This document shows, one piece after another, positions 1-11,800 of a stretch of DNA of 64,000 nucleotides. The stretch is from Fasciola hepatica (lineage: Eukaryota; Platyhelminthes; Trematoda; Plagiorchiida; Fasciolidae). The position numbers and the translations under genes are program-made. The notes beneath the pieces are model-generated. The model made no database searches and was not told the origin of the DNA. It saw only the letters and a program-made list of their open reading frames with translations. Numbering within the stretch: position 1 is the stretch's first letter; the number at the start of each line of letters is the position of its first letter. The stretch lies in assembly GCA_948099385.1 (NCBI GenBank), contig CANUEZ040000024.1:24711001-24775000 (forward strand), read 5' to 3'.

Positions 1-1175
1 TTTTCGCATGCCGAGGGAACTGGTTAACTGCTATGGGCAATTAGTGTGCTAGCCATACGCACTTCAGCATATTCAACCAGCATTCCTTCTCACAATGATA
101 GCTTGTCAAATCAATAATCGGATCAGACCAAAGACAAACGAAACGGAGTCAAGTGACGACAGTGTCCAAAGCCTAATACGTTCACATCACGGGCGAATCA
201 AGCTGTTGAGCGACAGCCAAGTTAGCGCCTTTTGCTTGCGGTGTCAACGATAACTCATTGCGGTCAATCTTGAAAGAGTAAACGGTAAATTTCCAAACCG
301 TACATGAATTTCACTTTCTGGAAAAATGTCAAATATAGCGTGAACACTATACAGAGGACCTAATTGACCGAGGATGATCAAACGGTCATCACAATGAGCT
401 TCAGCCTCGGGTTCGAAGCTTCGCACTGCAGCTGGCCACTCCCCAGTTGGCAGCCTGAAGTTGGCCGCGGCACGTTTTTGAATAATATATATATGATAAA
501 AAAGGGGGTAAATAAAGTAGAAAGGTATCCATAGGTATAGTGCCAGACTTGGTTCCAAATGAGGTTTACCTCACAGGCCCATCAATACCGGGAGACACCT
601 GGTTCACGATTCATGTGGGTCTTTAGCTTCAGATTGCTATTTGTTGGTTAGCGGGACTAGAACTCCCGCCCTCAGTACCCTTCTATCTTTAAAAGGTTTA
701 AGACAGACTCCTCTGTAGGCAGATGTCCACGAAGCAGTCGTATCCAGCTCAAAGTTAAGTATTTTTCACGGAGCTATCTTTTGACGTAACATTCAGCTGA
801 CGTTTTTCGTTCTACACGGGTGGATGTGTTCGAATAAATCAATAATAAGCCCGAGAGGATCAGCTCGTGGGGGCTACCGGGTTGTGGCACACGAGGGATA
901 AATTGTCTATAGTTGATAATGGGTCCGACCTCCGTGATGCGTGTGAGTTCGTTATTCATCAGCTGGTAGGAATTGATCATCCACAATATCCCCTGAGAAT
1001 TTCAAACCATCTCATACAAAAACCAAACGATATGGCCCCAACTTCGTGGACAAAAGAGCTTCCATTTAATAAAGTAACCTTGCCTGTTGGATTTTGACAC
1101 CAGCAATAGCAAACAGCACGGCCTCCAGTGCAGGTTCCGCTGAAGAACGCGTAATGAAGATCATGATTTTCTGGT
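1..1175. other. Unassigned flank left of the first palindrome
   Basis: No coding region, RNA gene or element body could be supported here. The only structure seen is a stretch at about 110-270 that resembles 18520-18680 and is listed separately. Open frames of 70-104 codons occur on both strands but overlap one another and show no known motif. The sequence stops matching the right side of the window near 1176, so this is the outer, non-duplicated flank of the inverted repeat. Confidence 0.5.
110..270. repeat. Dispersed repeat, copy 1 (pair with 18520-18680)
   Basis: This stretch resembles 18520-18680 in the same orientation. The best-conserved blocks are cagtgtccaaa, cacatcacg, caagctgtt, followed by a gcttgcggtgtcaac / gttcgtggcatcaac block. 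Identity looks to be about three quarters over some 100 bp. The family is unknown; it could be the end of a retroelement or a short interspersed element. Confidence 0.5.
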
Positions 1176-4100
1176 AAAGAGCATTCGAAGTTTTCCCGAG
1201 TAATCATATGAAGTTTGGCCACCTTCCGTGGATAACGGGCAACAACTAAGTAAGGGTCTGGTGCGTGATTTGTAGGCGTGGACTTCAATTAAGGCGGCTT
1301 TGACTATCGGAAAATAGGATAGGTTACTCCTAACCCACGCAGATCGAGTCTCAGAATGTCCAGAAAATATCAGAGAGGCTGATTGATTTAGGCGACCGCG
1401 AAAAGTAGCAGAATACAACTTGTGGCCCACCGGTGGTTAGGGAACAATAGGGTAGGCGAAATCTTTAGTTTAGTTCCTCATATTTACTTGAAGAAGATTT
1501 CATCAATCGAGGGCAGAAAGGTCAGCACAAAAGTTCCCCAACGCAATGGAAGCTTCACTGGGCTTGAAGGAGATAGCAAATTCAATGTTATCAGCGGGGG
1601 AAAAGGGACTGGCTCAGGGCACCACCCTAAATTCCTCGCAGATGCACAAGAGTAAAACACAGGGTAAGTCGTTCTTTTGAGCACCACTAGCAGCTGGCTC
1701 AAGGGTAAAGTTACCCCCGCCAATAAGAACAGCCTGCCACATGTAGGATGAATAAGAATAAAACCAGGAAAGAAGGGACCAGTAGTTCCAATGGAAAGTA
1801 CTTTGGGGAGGTGTGGACGAGGGCTGAGGGCATAGGCTTTAGATGTACCAGGGTAGAAAGCCACAAAATCTATAGGGTGAGTTGCGTGTTTGGCACGTGG
1901 AGTTTGGCGATTAAGTTTGCGGGCATGACGAGAGATGGGTTCAAGGAATCCATGCTGCCTAGTATTCGGTAGGATGAACTCAGGAAAATAGTTACCCAGG
2001 CAACCTTTCGCCAGCTTTTCCATCACTCCGAAGACAATGGGTGTGGTAGTCATCGAACGGTGATTGGACCATTCATGCGACTATCATTTTATACAAAAAG
2101 AGGACATTTGACAGTTTTTAGTTAGAAGGCGCTGAGCTGGGACTCATCGATAGGGTGAAAAGGTCGAGCGATGGCATTGGTTAATCGAGGCCGCCGTTAG
2201 CGACAGCTGCTGAAGGCAGTTCTTGAGGTCCCGGATAGTCTGCTGCTCTGTAATGCGACAGAACCCACGAGATTGTCCTGATTTCAAGGGGAGCAATGGA
2301 CAGAAAGGAGTCATCGTTGAAATTTGGAAGTGATGGATTTAAAGTTTTGTAGAGAAAAAGTAGAGGTCAAAGCTTCGGAACTTTCCCAGGTGATATAACA
2401 GACATCTCATCAGGTACACCATGTATTGGACGGCTGACTTGGAATCTGTATTCGGAGCCTTATATGATTTTGGGATTGTCAGTGTGCTGTTAAAATGGTA
2501 GGGAGCCTTTTATCTCCTTCAGGAAGGGCCGTTTCGGTTTTGATGTGAATGTTGCGAGAGAGACGGTTCTAACTTGCGTAAAGAGAGAAATGGGTGAGCT
2601 GGGTATAGAGCATCTGTAGCTCACGGTATTCGCTTCCTACGGAGGAAAGCTTCGATCTTAGAACACCGGCGTAGGAAATCATGGGAGGCAGATTTAACAG
2701 ACGGTTTGCCTTTTTGGTGTAGACTTCGTCGAAGGCTAACTGAGAGGCAACCCGTTGTTTTTCTTATAAGAGAGTGTAGCAATTCACCGTTGAGGATTTT
2801 CATTTATTTAGGGCAGGGTAGATAATTAAGAGCAGATGAGGAAGATGAAGGTCACTAAAAACCAGTCGCTGGTCGCCGCAAGGAAAGTTTTGCGTGATCA
2901 AAACCAAAGCATCCGAGATATCGAGTGTCAAATGTTAACTTTCCCGATAGATGCTGTTGAAATGCACCCACCCCCCAAGTGAATACTGGAGGCGAATTCA
3001 ATGAGGTTTGAAGGAACCAAACTTTTGGACCCTCAAATAACATAAAAACCAAAGTCAGTACCAACAGTCTTGGGCCCAGGATAGAAGGGAGCACTGCGTT
3101 CAAGGGCGTCATATGAAAGTGACAGCTCAGATTTACTGGCTGAATTTGGGTGGTAAGGGCATCCAGAGTGGATTATGCCAGTTGTGTATTTGATAGTGAG
3201 CCGTAGTGAGTCAGTAATGGAGTCCAACGCAGGCTGTAGCTGGGTAGTTCCTGGAAGGATTTGGCTTGCATATACCGGCATTCCGCCTCCACATCAGCCA
3301 GTTTCACTGGCTCTGAGGACTCTGTGATCCATCGAAGAGATATCACCAGTGAGATTGATTTCACTGAGCCCACATTCAGTTGCAGTGGCTTCTAAATGAG
3401 CTTCCAGTGACGTGTTTCAGATGATTAGGCTTGTTAAAGATTGATCGAAAGTTAGTGAAAGTTGGTGAAAGCCGCATCTTGCCACTTAGGCTATCAGCGT
3501 CATGGTGTGTTGTTGAGGATTGTTTAGTGAGCAAGGGACAAAACTTTGTGTGTACAAGAACGCACTGGTGGTGAAGTGATATTATCCGTACTGGTGACGG
3601 CGCTGGTGATGGCGTGACGGATAGAGCTAGGCTTGGCGGTGACAGGGCCGTCAATGAGTTGGAGTTTCCATCGACGAGAGACCAGGTAGAGTCAGTGTGG
3701 AGATAAACTGCACAGTAAGTGGGTGATATTGAATTTATTCGACCCGCTGGTGTTGTCCACAATAGGAGGCTTGGAAAAGGGATGTTGGCTGGGCGGCGGG
3801 AAGCGCGAAAATGGGTGGCTGGTTAAGAGTTCATGGCGGTGAGTCAGTAAATGCTGTGACCAGTGAAATTCACGAAAGGGGCAGCTGGATTGCAACTGTC
3901 TGATAGAGCCGGACCAGAAGTTTTGGAAGCTCATTTGAAGTAACACTGAAAGCGGGTCAAAACCAGGGTTTGGATTAACAAAGGGTAGTATCTGGTGGTA
4001 AAACCGCGGTCCAGCCTTCTATGGCGAGGGTCGGGAGATGACATTTCCGCAAGCGCCAGATGATACTCTGGGTCGGAGCGCAGGGGGCTTTGAGTCCGGT

Positions 4101-6865
4101 AAAAGGTCTCGAGAATCAGGGTATCAATTCTAATCTGGCGCATTTGTTTCAGAGAAGCTGTCAACCAAAGAGAGTAGGTTCACTTCTAGCTGGTTGGCTG
4201 GTGCGGTTGCCGATAAAACCATAAAACTTCAGGGAATTAATAGTCCGTGTGGGCGACCAGTATTCTGTTGGATGGATTGGACGAGGGAGCAATGGGAGGT
4301 GGAGTCGGTAATTTGTTGGAGCGAGACCGGTAGAAGCCATATGCAGACGCTTGTTCAAGGGCTGGGGCATAGAAGATAACACAGAAATACCTGGTCTGCA
4401 CTAACATGTGGTTAAATGTTGCGGAAAATTATCCCTTTCTTTTATTATTAAAAAGAGCGTGCTAAAAAGGCCACCGAACATTGTGTCCTCCCCCGAAGAA
4501 CAGGTATCCGCAGAAAACGACGTCCCTTTCACCACTGTTTGGGAGGCCAAGTATGATATCTCAGTCTATCATCAAGAAATTCGTCGAAAATTCGAAGGCG
4601 TTGTGGAATGATATGGATGGTTCAAGCCGTTTGGCCATTCAAATGAAGTGTTAAATGAAAGTGCAGATGCAACGAACAGCCGACTTGAACTGTTCAGGGA
4701 GCTTTTTTTGATTGGTGGGTCATCCGTTGAACGGGGTATGAGAAAGATGGGTAGGTGTTGCGTGAGTGTTCATGGCGAGAAATTCCGAAGTTTCATTTAC
4801 TGATTGCTATCCTCTACCGATAGACAACTGGTGGCTACGAGTAATGTTTGCAGGCAGTCGGTATTGAATTGCACGAGAAGTTCTGATACTACGGGGTGCG
4901 GCAATATGGTCTTCCGGTCGAATAACAACGGAGTTGAAATACAAGTCGAACTATGTTTCCCCGTGGGCTGCGTAGAGATAACTACCAAGCACCTGACCGC
5001 CAGATATTCCTGGATGCGCCAGTTGCAGGAAGACGGAATTCAGCTACCGCTAACGAAGGCTGCGTCCCCCGCTTACGGCCTAATCATGTGTTTGGGTTTT
5101 GCCGCTTCAACATATTTTGCAATGTACTTGAGTGTAATCGAAGCATAATAATTTTCTCCCCTTCGACCCACCCGCGCAACAGGTCACAGGATGTCTAGAC
5201 CACGGCTCGACCTCCCTAAGTAGCAAGCTCGTACGTTCAGGATCCCTACCATTGCGTACGCAGAGACCGTTCATAGCAGCGGAAGCTTGTGCCTTTATCA
5301 ATAGGGGTTTCGATATAAGCCTCGTTAGGGGATAGGCGGCTGTTCAACTTCGCATTGGTAGCAGGGCAAGTAAAATTTTGGATGGGGCTTTTGATGGCAC
5401 AAAGCAAACAGATCCCAAATCCGTAAGCTTCAGGATATCCTCCGCTTACAGCACTTCGTTTGTCAACGTAACAAGCGTTAGCAGTTGATGAGCTTCCAGC
5501 AGGTGGTGTTGATCTACCCAACGACAACCAGTCAAAAAGACGGACTCGTCTACGGGGTTTAGAATTCCGGGAGCCCCTTAGTGGCAGAGTTGGGGTTATT
5601 TTGTGCGACCCACAGGAAATCCACAAGGTTCTTTGTAAAAAATCGGAGCTAGGGACAAACAATTCGCGGTTGAGTCGCCTGTTGGTCGGGACTACCAAGG
5701 TCCATTATGTAGAGGCCCGCGCGATAACGCTACCATGATCAATCAGAAGGGCTGAAGCCGTTTAACTAGGTAGAGTTTGGTAAAAGCTAACCGCCAGGCC
5801 GAAAAGCAGATTGACCGAGAATGAGCATGTTCTCGATCAAGCCAATAGAGATATTAGGTACACTGGAGGAAACCACTAGATTTGGTTACCGTGGCACGAA
5901 GGTAGAGGTGAACTGCTTTTTAATCGCCAGGTGGCAGAGCATCGTTGGTTACAACTCAAGGGAAGTTCACTTGATATTTGAGAGCCACCTTAAAAGTAAA
6001 ATAAGCTCATTCCAGATCATAACCACAAACAAAACTTGACAGCCATGGTTTTGCAAGAGGACGCAAACAGGAAACGCTGCTTTCCGCCACGTCACTACCT
6101 CTTTAATCAGCATAAGCCTGAAACAGTGCGACCGATGTTCGACTGCGCGGTAGTCAATAAGGGAACTTTGCTCAGCAAATTCCCACTACATGGATCACAT
6201 CAAAATAACAATTTGGTAGGAGCGTCCCTTTAGTTCCATGGATATCTCCCGGCCTTTTCAACCGGTACCGAAGAGATTTTATTTTATTTTAAGCTGGCAA
6301 AGTGTGCCGGATGGGCTCGAGGGTTCCCGTACTGGTCAGATATCCATTTTGTTGTCCAACAGTTTATGAGACAAACTCCCATCCGCTCGGCCCTGTTCCA
6401 CACAGTTTTGCTAGTTGGTTTACCTTCCACAGTCTACTTCACTCATCCCCCGTATCATATCGGCCTTTGTACCCCGACAAAAATCTTTCACCGCAATGCA
6501 AAGACGTTTCACATCAACGTCAACACTATGTTCCTTCTCTATGTAAGTGGACCCATTCTTCACTATCTTTCGTCATTTCAGTTGCTTCAAGGCATTCCAC
6601 CCCCCCCCCTCCCCGCACATGAATGCCAGTTTTTCAGCTATACATGATTGAATTAGTCAGATTCCGGCATTTGACCTTGAGTTTCAGAATTTCTGGGGGC
6701 CAAGTTGAACCTATCAACGGGTCCATCTAAAATCCCTCCAGTTATATCTCCCAACTCTATCTAGAGTTTGGCTTGCTCCTGCCCAAATTATCATGCAATA
6801 TCTGTCTATATTATTTTTCATAACCGTTGGCCGTGCTTCCGGCATAACTTTGGTCTCCAAAACAA
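1176..6865 (+). repeat. Left arm of giant inverted repeat 1
   Basis: The reverse complement of this segment is found at 8891-14580. Paired positions always sum to 15756, so no indel separates the arms over about 5.69 kb. One mismatch was seen in the body (2715 T against G at 13041), and a few more lie in the last 30 bp at the outer end, where similarity fades. Every open frame in this arm, the longest 189 codons at 1484-2053 on the minus strand, has an identical mirror in the other arm. None shows a domain I recognise, so I call no gene here. The inner end abuts a BEL/Pao fossil. The arm could be a genuine inverted duplication or an assembly fold-back. Confidence 0.93.
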
Positions 6866-6869
6866 CACG

Positions 6870-7080
6870 TGGTACTAATGCATCCTTCATTGTAAAGGGC
6901 GTTAGCACCATTCGTCACCTGAGGCTTACTGCATCTGGTTACTGACGTCGACATTCCGTGATGAGCAAATACGAGGTTTCCATATGTACTACCCGAGTCT
7001 TCAGATAAGTAGAAACCAGCATTTCTTGTGCCCACTTCTGTCCATTGTACACGAAAATGTCCAAATTACTTGGCCCACGC
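6870..7080 (-). pseudogene. BEL/Pao integrase core remnant
   Basis: The minus-strand translation around 6974-7080 contains FGHFRVQ followed at about 6975-7000 by TRVVHMET. This matches the family pattern of FGPF, a spacer, then TRAVHLE, which surrounds the first catalytic aspartate and the central strand of the integrase core. Further on, near 6896-6916, NGAN sits where SDNGTNF is expected, so the second catalytic aspartate appears lost. The frame is interrupted. Nothing downstream inside the left arm could be aligned with confidence to the rest of the integrase. Confidence 0.65.
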
Positions 7081-7859
7081 ATTCGTCAAATGCGTGAATC
7101 CCACTCTTCAATGGGCAGCCAGGAAGGGGCCCCACCACTTGGTCTAAGGATACGGAAAATATAACGCGCAACTTGGACCCTTACTTATAGCTCGTCTGAT
7201 GGTTGTCGCGCCCGATGCTATTCAGACATCTTCCGGATGCAAGCTGAGGCTTGGCTGGCGCCCATGCATCCTCTCACTTCATGTTGGTGCAGCAACCAAA
7301 GCTCAGTGACTCTCCCCCAAGGGCGTAGAAGCACTAAATTAACATTAGGTAGACTACAGTGCGGAGTAGCCCCGCCACTGGGACACAATATACCGTTGTG
7401 TGGAGTCTTTCCCAGCACTGTTTGGTCGGGGGTACAAATGTATCAGCCAGATTGTTTTTCCGACGATCTAATTTCTTTTCTGAATTGGTAAGCCTGAGTC
7501 AACTGTACGGCTTTCCTCGCGGCTTTCCATACTTCCAATAGGGTTAAAGGTTCCAGCCTGACAGTGATTGTCGTATCAAGCACTTCCTTAGCTCAAATAT
7601 ACAAAATCATTCTCTGCAAGCACATAAAAGTTTGCATCAATTTCATCACCGTTGAAAGCTTTCAGCAAGCCAAGTTACCGGTTTTGATTCTTCTTCGTTC
7701 ACTGACACCAAAGAAGTCCGCTTCACTTCTGCTTCATCTCCCATAATCGAGACAGTATTCTAGGATTTGTAGGCCAGTTTTCCTCGGCTAGCACAAGAAC
7801 GATGAACCGATCGGCCACGTACTCATCTTACTGGACTATGAAGTGATGGATCCTCTGAG

Positions 7860-8335
7860 GACTACATCGGACGGGACTCTGCTGGAAAGGAGATGTCTCC
7901 ATCTCTGCTTCTAGGGTCGGTCAAACTTTATTAGAACCCGAACAGCAAACCAGAATCAAGGAGGGCAGATATGATCCCGATATATTTCAATGAAACGGTC
8001 TGATCTTCCGGTATAAAAAGACTTATTTTGCTTTTCATTTCAACAGTATTATGCTCTATGACCTTTCAGGCCAGAACAGACGCTACAGGTCCAACTTGTG
8101 GTGTTGTTGTTACCCCTAGAGACATCACGCGGGATTTATCCAACAAGAAGCTGCAACGGTGGTTGTTGTGGTTCAAAGATCTGAGGTACCCAAGGGAAAA
8201 ACCATCTACCTCGGAAGCTTCGCAAAACACGTGTAATCTGACAGCGGTACGGGATGGAAAACCTGGTACCCAACAACGACTCGTGCGCAAAGTTTGTAAC
8301 TCTGATAGTGTCCAGCCATCTTTGTCAACCTCCAT
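7860..8335 (-). pseudogene. BEL/Pao RNase H remnant
   Basis: An 89-codon open stretch at 8066-8335 on the minus strand reads through LHVFCEASE, KSRV and a TTTPQV segment. These match the BEL/Pao RNase H signature LHVFADAS, KSRVAPL and TIPRLEL. The first catalytic aspartate is changed to glutamate (CEAS) at about 8213-8236. Beyond the stop, the line continues in a shifted frame with a VSLKYI-like strand and a QRWRHLLSSRVPSD segment, equivalent to the family's QWRYVPSKLNPAD. The sequence is therefore collinear with BEL pol but inactive. Confidence 0.75.
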
Positions 8336-8399
8336 GATCCATCCTTTCCCCTCCAGGCCCCTTTACTGGACTCTGAAGACAAACATCTTGTAGCAACCT

Positions 8400-8800
8400 A
8401 TCAGCGGGCCATAACATGAACACTAGAAACCAGAATGGACCATAAAATGAAGCTGCACAACTTAGAGTGCCCCAGGTCGTTGGTGAAACCCTGGGCAAAT
8501 GAAGTAAAGGCCAAAACAGTCTACGAGCCTTTCACAGAGGGCCTACTGCCGTTCGGTCTATAATATCTGGCAGACAGAAATGAACGCAAGTGTCAGACTT
8601 TTCACCCTTTTTCCATTTAGCCAGCAGTCTTGGACTGTACTACGCTAATTCGATCGGGTGAAACTCATATCTCTGGGTTGCTTCGTTTGAACGCCTTAAA
8701 ATCTGTGTAGCTTTCTCCTCTCTCGGCATTGACGGCAAAAAAATCATCCACATAAAGATTATTTCCACAGCGAAAGTTCCTGGTGAAAAAAGCCCAACTC
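8400..8800 (-). pseudogene. BEL/Pao reverse transcriptase remnant
   Basis: On the minus strand NNLYVDDFF (YVDD at 8743-8754) gives the RT catalytic box with both aspartates. It is followed by an AKWKKG segment like the family's LTKWxSN, and at about 8400-8460 by a block of the DPLGFxxPxxLPAKxLLQ type. These come in the expected order and spacing, but in different frames. Only the palm C-terminus onward is present. The upstream RT is cut at the inner edge of the palindrome arm near 8890. Confidence 0.7.
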
Positions 8801-8845
8801 GTTTTAGCTGGCCTCGCTTCGCCAGGCCAGATCGGTGCAAAGCGG

Positions 8846-8890
8846 CAGTTGCGTGGTAATGATGATTATAATAACAACAATAATAAACTT
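8846..8890 (+). repeat. Short A/T-rich triplet tract at the palindrome junction
   Basis: A degenerate triplet tract (tgatgattataataacaac, then aataataaa) ends exactly where the right arm of inverted repeat 1 begins. Similar tracts form LINE or SINE 3' tails elsewhere in this window (53490-53558). There is no equivalent at the left inner boundary, 6866. Confidence 0.6.
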
Positions 8891-11800
8891 TTGTTTCGGA
8901 GACCAAAGTTATGCCGGAAGCACGGCCAACGGTTATGAAAAATAATATAGACAGATATTGCATGATAATGTGGGCAGGAGCAAGCCAAACTCTAGATAGA
9001 GTTGGGAGATATAACTGGAGGGATTTTAGATGGACCCGTTGATAGGTTCAACTTGGCCCCCAGAAATTCTGAAACTCAAGGTCAAATGCCGGAATCTGAC
9101 TAATTCAATCATGTATAGCTGAAAAACTGGCATTCATGTGCGGGGAGGGGGGGGGGTGGAATGCCTTGAAGCAACTGAAATGACGAAAGATAGTGAAGAA
9201 TGGGTCCACTTACATAGAGAAGGAACATAGTGTTGACGTTGATGTGAAACGTCTTTGCATTGCGGTGAAAGATTTTTGTCGGGGTACAAAGGCCGATATG
9301 ATACGGGGGATGAGTGAAGTAGACTGTGGAAGGTAAACCAACTAGCAAAACTGTGTGGAACAGGGCCGAGCGGATGGGAGTTTGTCTCATAAACTGTTGG
9401 ACAACAAAATGGATATCTGACCAGTACGGGAACCCTCGAGCCCATCCGGCACACTTTGCCAGCTTAAAATAAAATAAAATCTCTTCGGTACCGGTTGAAA
9501 AGGCCGGGAGATATCCATGGAACTAAAGGGACGCTCCTACCAAATTGTTATTTTGATGTGATCCATGTAGTGGGAATTTGCTGAGCAAAGTTCCCTTATT
9601 GACTACCGCGCAGTCGAACATCGGTCGCACTGTTTCAGGCTTATGCTGATTAAAGAGGTAGTGACGTGGCGGAAAGCAGCGTTTCCTGTTTGCGTCCTCT
9701 TGCAAAACCATGGCTGTCAAGTTTTGTTTGTGGTTATGATCTGGAATGAGCTTATTTTACTTTTAAGGTGGCTCTCAAATATCAAGTGAACTTCCCTTGA
9801 GTTGTAACCAACGATGCTCTGCCACCTGGCGATTAAAAAGCAGTTCACCTCTACCTTCGTGCCACGGTAACCAAATCTAGTGGTTTCCTCCAGTGTACCT
9901 AATATCTCTATTGGCTTGATCGAGAACATGCTCATTCTCGGTCAATCTGCTTTTCGGCCTGGCGGTTAGCTTTTACCAAACTCTACCTAGTTAAACGGCT
10001 TCAGCCCTTCTGATTGATCATGGTAGCGTTATCGCGCGGGCCTCTACATAATGGACCTTGGTAGTCCCGACCAACAGGCGACTCAACCGCGAATTGTTTG
10101 TCCCTAGCTCCGATTTTTTACAAAGAACCTTGTGGATTTCCTGTGGGTCGCACAAAATAACCCCAACTCTGCCACTAAGGGGCTCCCGGAATTCTAAACC
10201 CCGTAGACGAGTCCGTCTTTTTGACTGGTTGTCGTTGGGTAGATCAACACCACCTGCTGGAAGCTCATCAACTGCTAACGCTTGTTACGTTGACAAACGA
10301 AGTGCTGTAAGCGGAGGATATCCTGAAGCTTACGGATTTGGGATCTGTTTGCTTTGTGCCATCAAAAGCCCCATCCAAAATTTTACTTGCCCTGCTACCA
10401 ATGCGAAGTTGAACAGCCGCCTATCCCCTAACGAGGCTTATATCGAAACCCCTATTGATAAAGGCACAAGCTTCCGCTGCTATGAACGGTCTCTGCGTAC
10501 GCAATGGTAGGGATCCTGAACGTACGAGCTTGCTACTTAGGGAGGTCGAGCCGTGGTCTAGACATCCTGTGACCTGTTGCGCGGGTGGGTCGAAGGGGAG
10601 AAAATTATTATGCTTCGATTACACTCAAGTACATTGCAAAATATGTTGAAGCGGCAAAACCCAAACACATGATTAGGCCGTAAGCGGGGGACGCAGCCTT
10701 CGTTAGCGGTAGCTGAATTCCGTCTTCCTGCAACTGGCGCATCCAGGAATATCTGGCGGTCAGGTGCTTGGTAGTTATCTCTACGCAGCCCACGGGGAAA
10801 CATAGTTCGACTTGTATTTCAACTCCGTTGTTATTCGACCGGAAGACCATATTGCCGCACCCCGTAGTATCAGAACTTCTCGTGCAATTCAATACCGACT
10901 GCCTGCAAACATTACTCGTAGCCACCAGTTGTCTATCGGTAGAGGATAGCAATCAGTAAATGAAACTTCGGAATTTCTCGCCATGAACACTCACGCAACA
11001 CCTACCCATCTTTCTCATACCCCGTTCAACGGATGACCCACCAATCAAAAAAAGCTCCCTGAACAGTTCAAGTCGGCTGTTCGTTGCATCTGCACTTTCA
11101 TTTAACACTTCATTTGAATGGCCAAACGGCTTGAACCATCCATATCATTCCACAACGCCTTCGAATTTTCGACGAATTTCTTGATGATAGACTGAGATAT
11201 CATACTTGGCCTCCCAAACAGTGGTGAAAGGGACGTCGTTTTCTGCGGATACCTGTTCTTCGGGGGAGGACACAATGTTCGGTGGCCTTTTTAGCACGCT
11301 CTTTTTAATAATAAAAGAAAGGGATAATTTTCCGCAACATTTAACCACATGTTAGTGCAGACCAGGTATTTCTGTGTTATCTTCTATGCCCCAGCCCTTG
11401 AACAAGCGTCTGCATATGGCTTCTACCGGTCTCGCTCCAACAAATTACCGACTCCACCTCCCATTGCTCCCTCGTCCAATCCATCCAACAGAATACTGGT
11501 CGCCCACACGGACTATTAATTCCCTGAAGTTTTATGGTTTTATCGGCAACCGCACCAGCCAACCAGCTAGAAGTGAACCTACTCTCTTTGGTTGACAGCT
11601 TCTCTGAAACAAATGCGCCAGATTAGAATTGATACCCTGATTCTCGAGACCTTTTACCGGACTCAAAGCCCCCTGCGCTCCGACCCAGAGTATCATCTGG
11701 CGCTTGCGGAAATGTCATCTCCCGACCCTCGCCATAGAAGGCTGGACCGCGGTTTTACCACCAGATACTACCCTTTGTTAATCCAAACCCTGGTTTTGAC

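Larger units (their letters stand above)
6866..8890 (-). mobile_element. Decayed BEL/Pao pol fragment (spacer of inverted repeat 1)
   Basis: On the minus strand the order is that of BEL/Pao pol, reading from high to low coordinates. A reverse transcriptase catalytic YVDD lies at 8743-8754, a connection segment at about 8340-8460, an RNase H segment at 7870-8335, and an integrase core at about 6890-7080. The frame shifts repeatedly and there are several stops, so the fragment is dead. It is shorter than an intact RT-to-integrase stretch, so internal deletions are likely. The N-terminal RT is missing because the right arm starts at 8891. No LTR is seen. It is only distantly like the better preserved BEL element at 22836-29577. 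Confidence 0.75.

Noticed and set aside
1484..2053. 189-codon open frame in palindrome 1 (mirror at 13703-14272) as a gene
   Set aside because: No domain or motif, a pyrimidine-rich strand that lowers stop frequency, and an overlapping frame on the other strand. The identical mirror only reflects the inverted repeat.
6680..6720. Continuation of the BEL integrase into the left palindrome arm (an FNxxPRN-like segment)
   Set aside because: The match to the family's FNPP block is weak and the spacing is wrong, so it cannot be used to decide which arm is the original.
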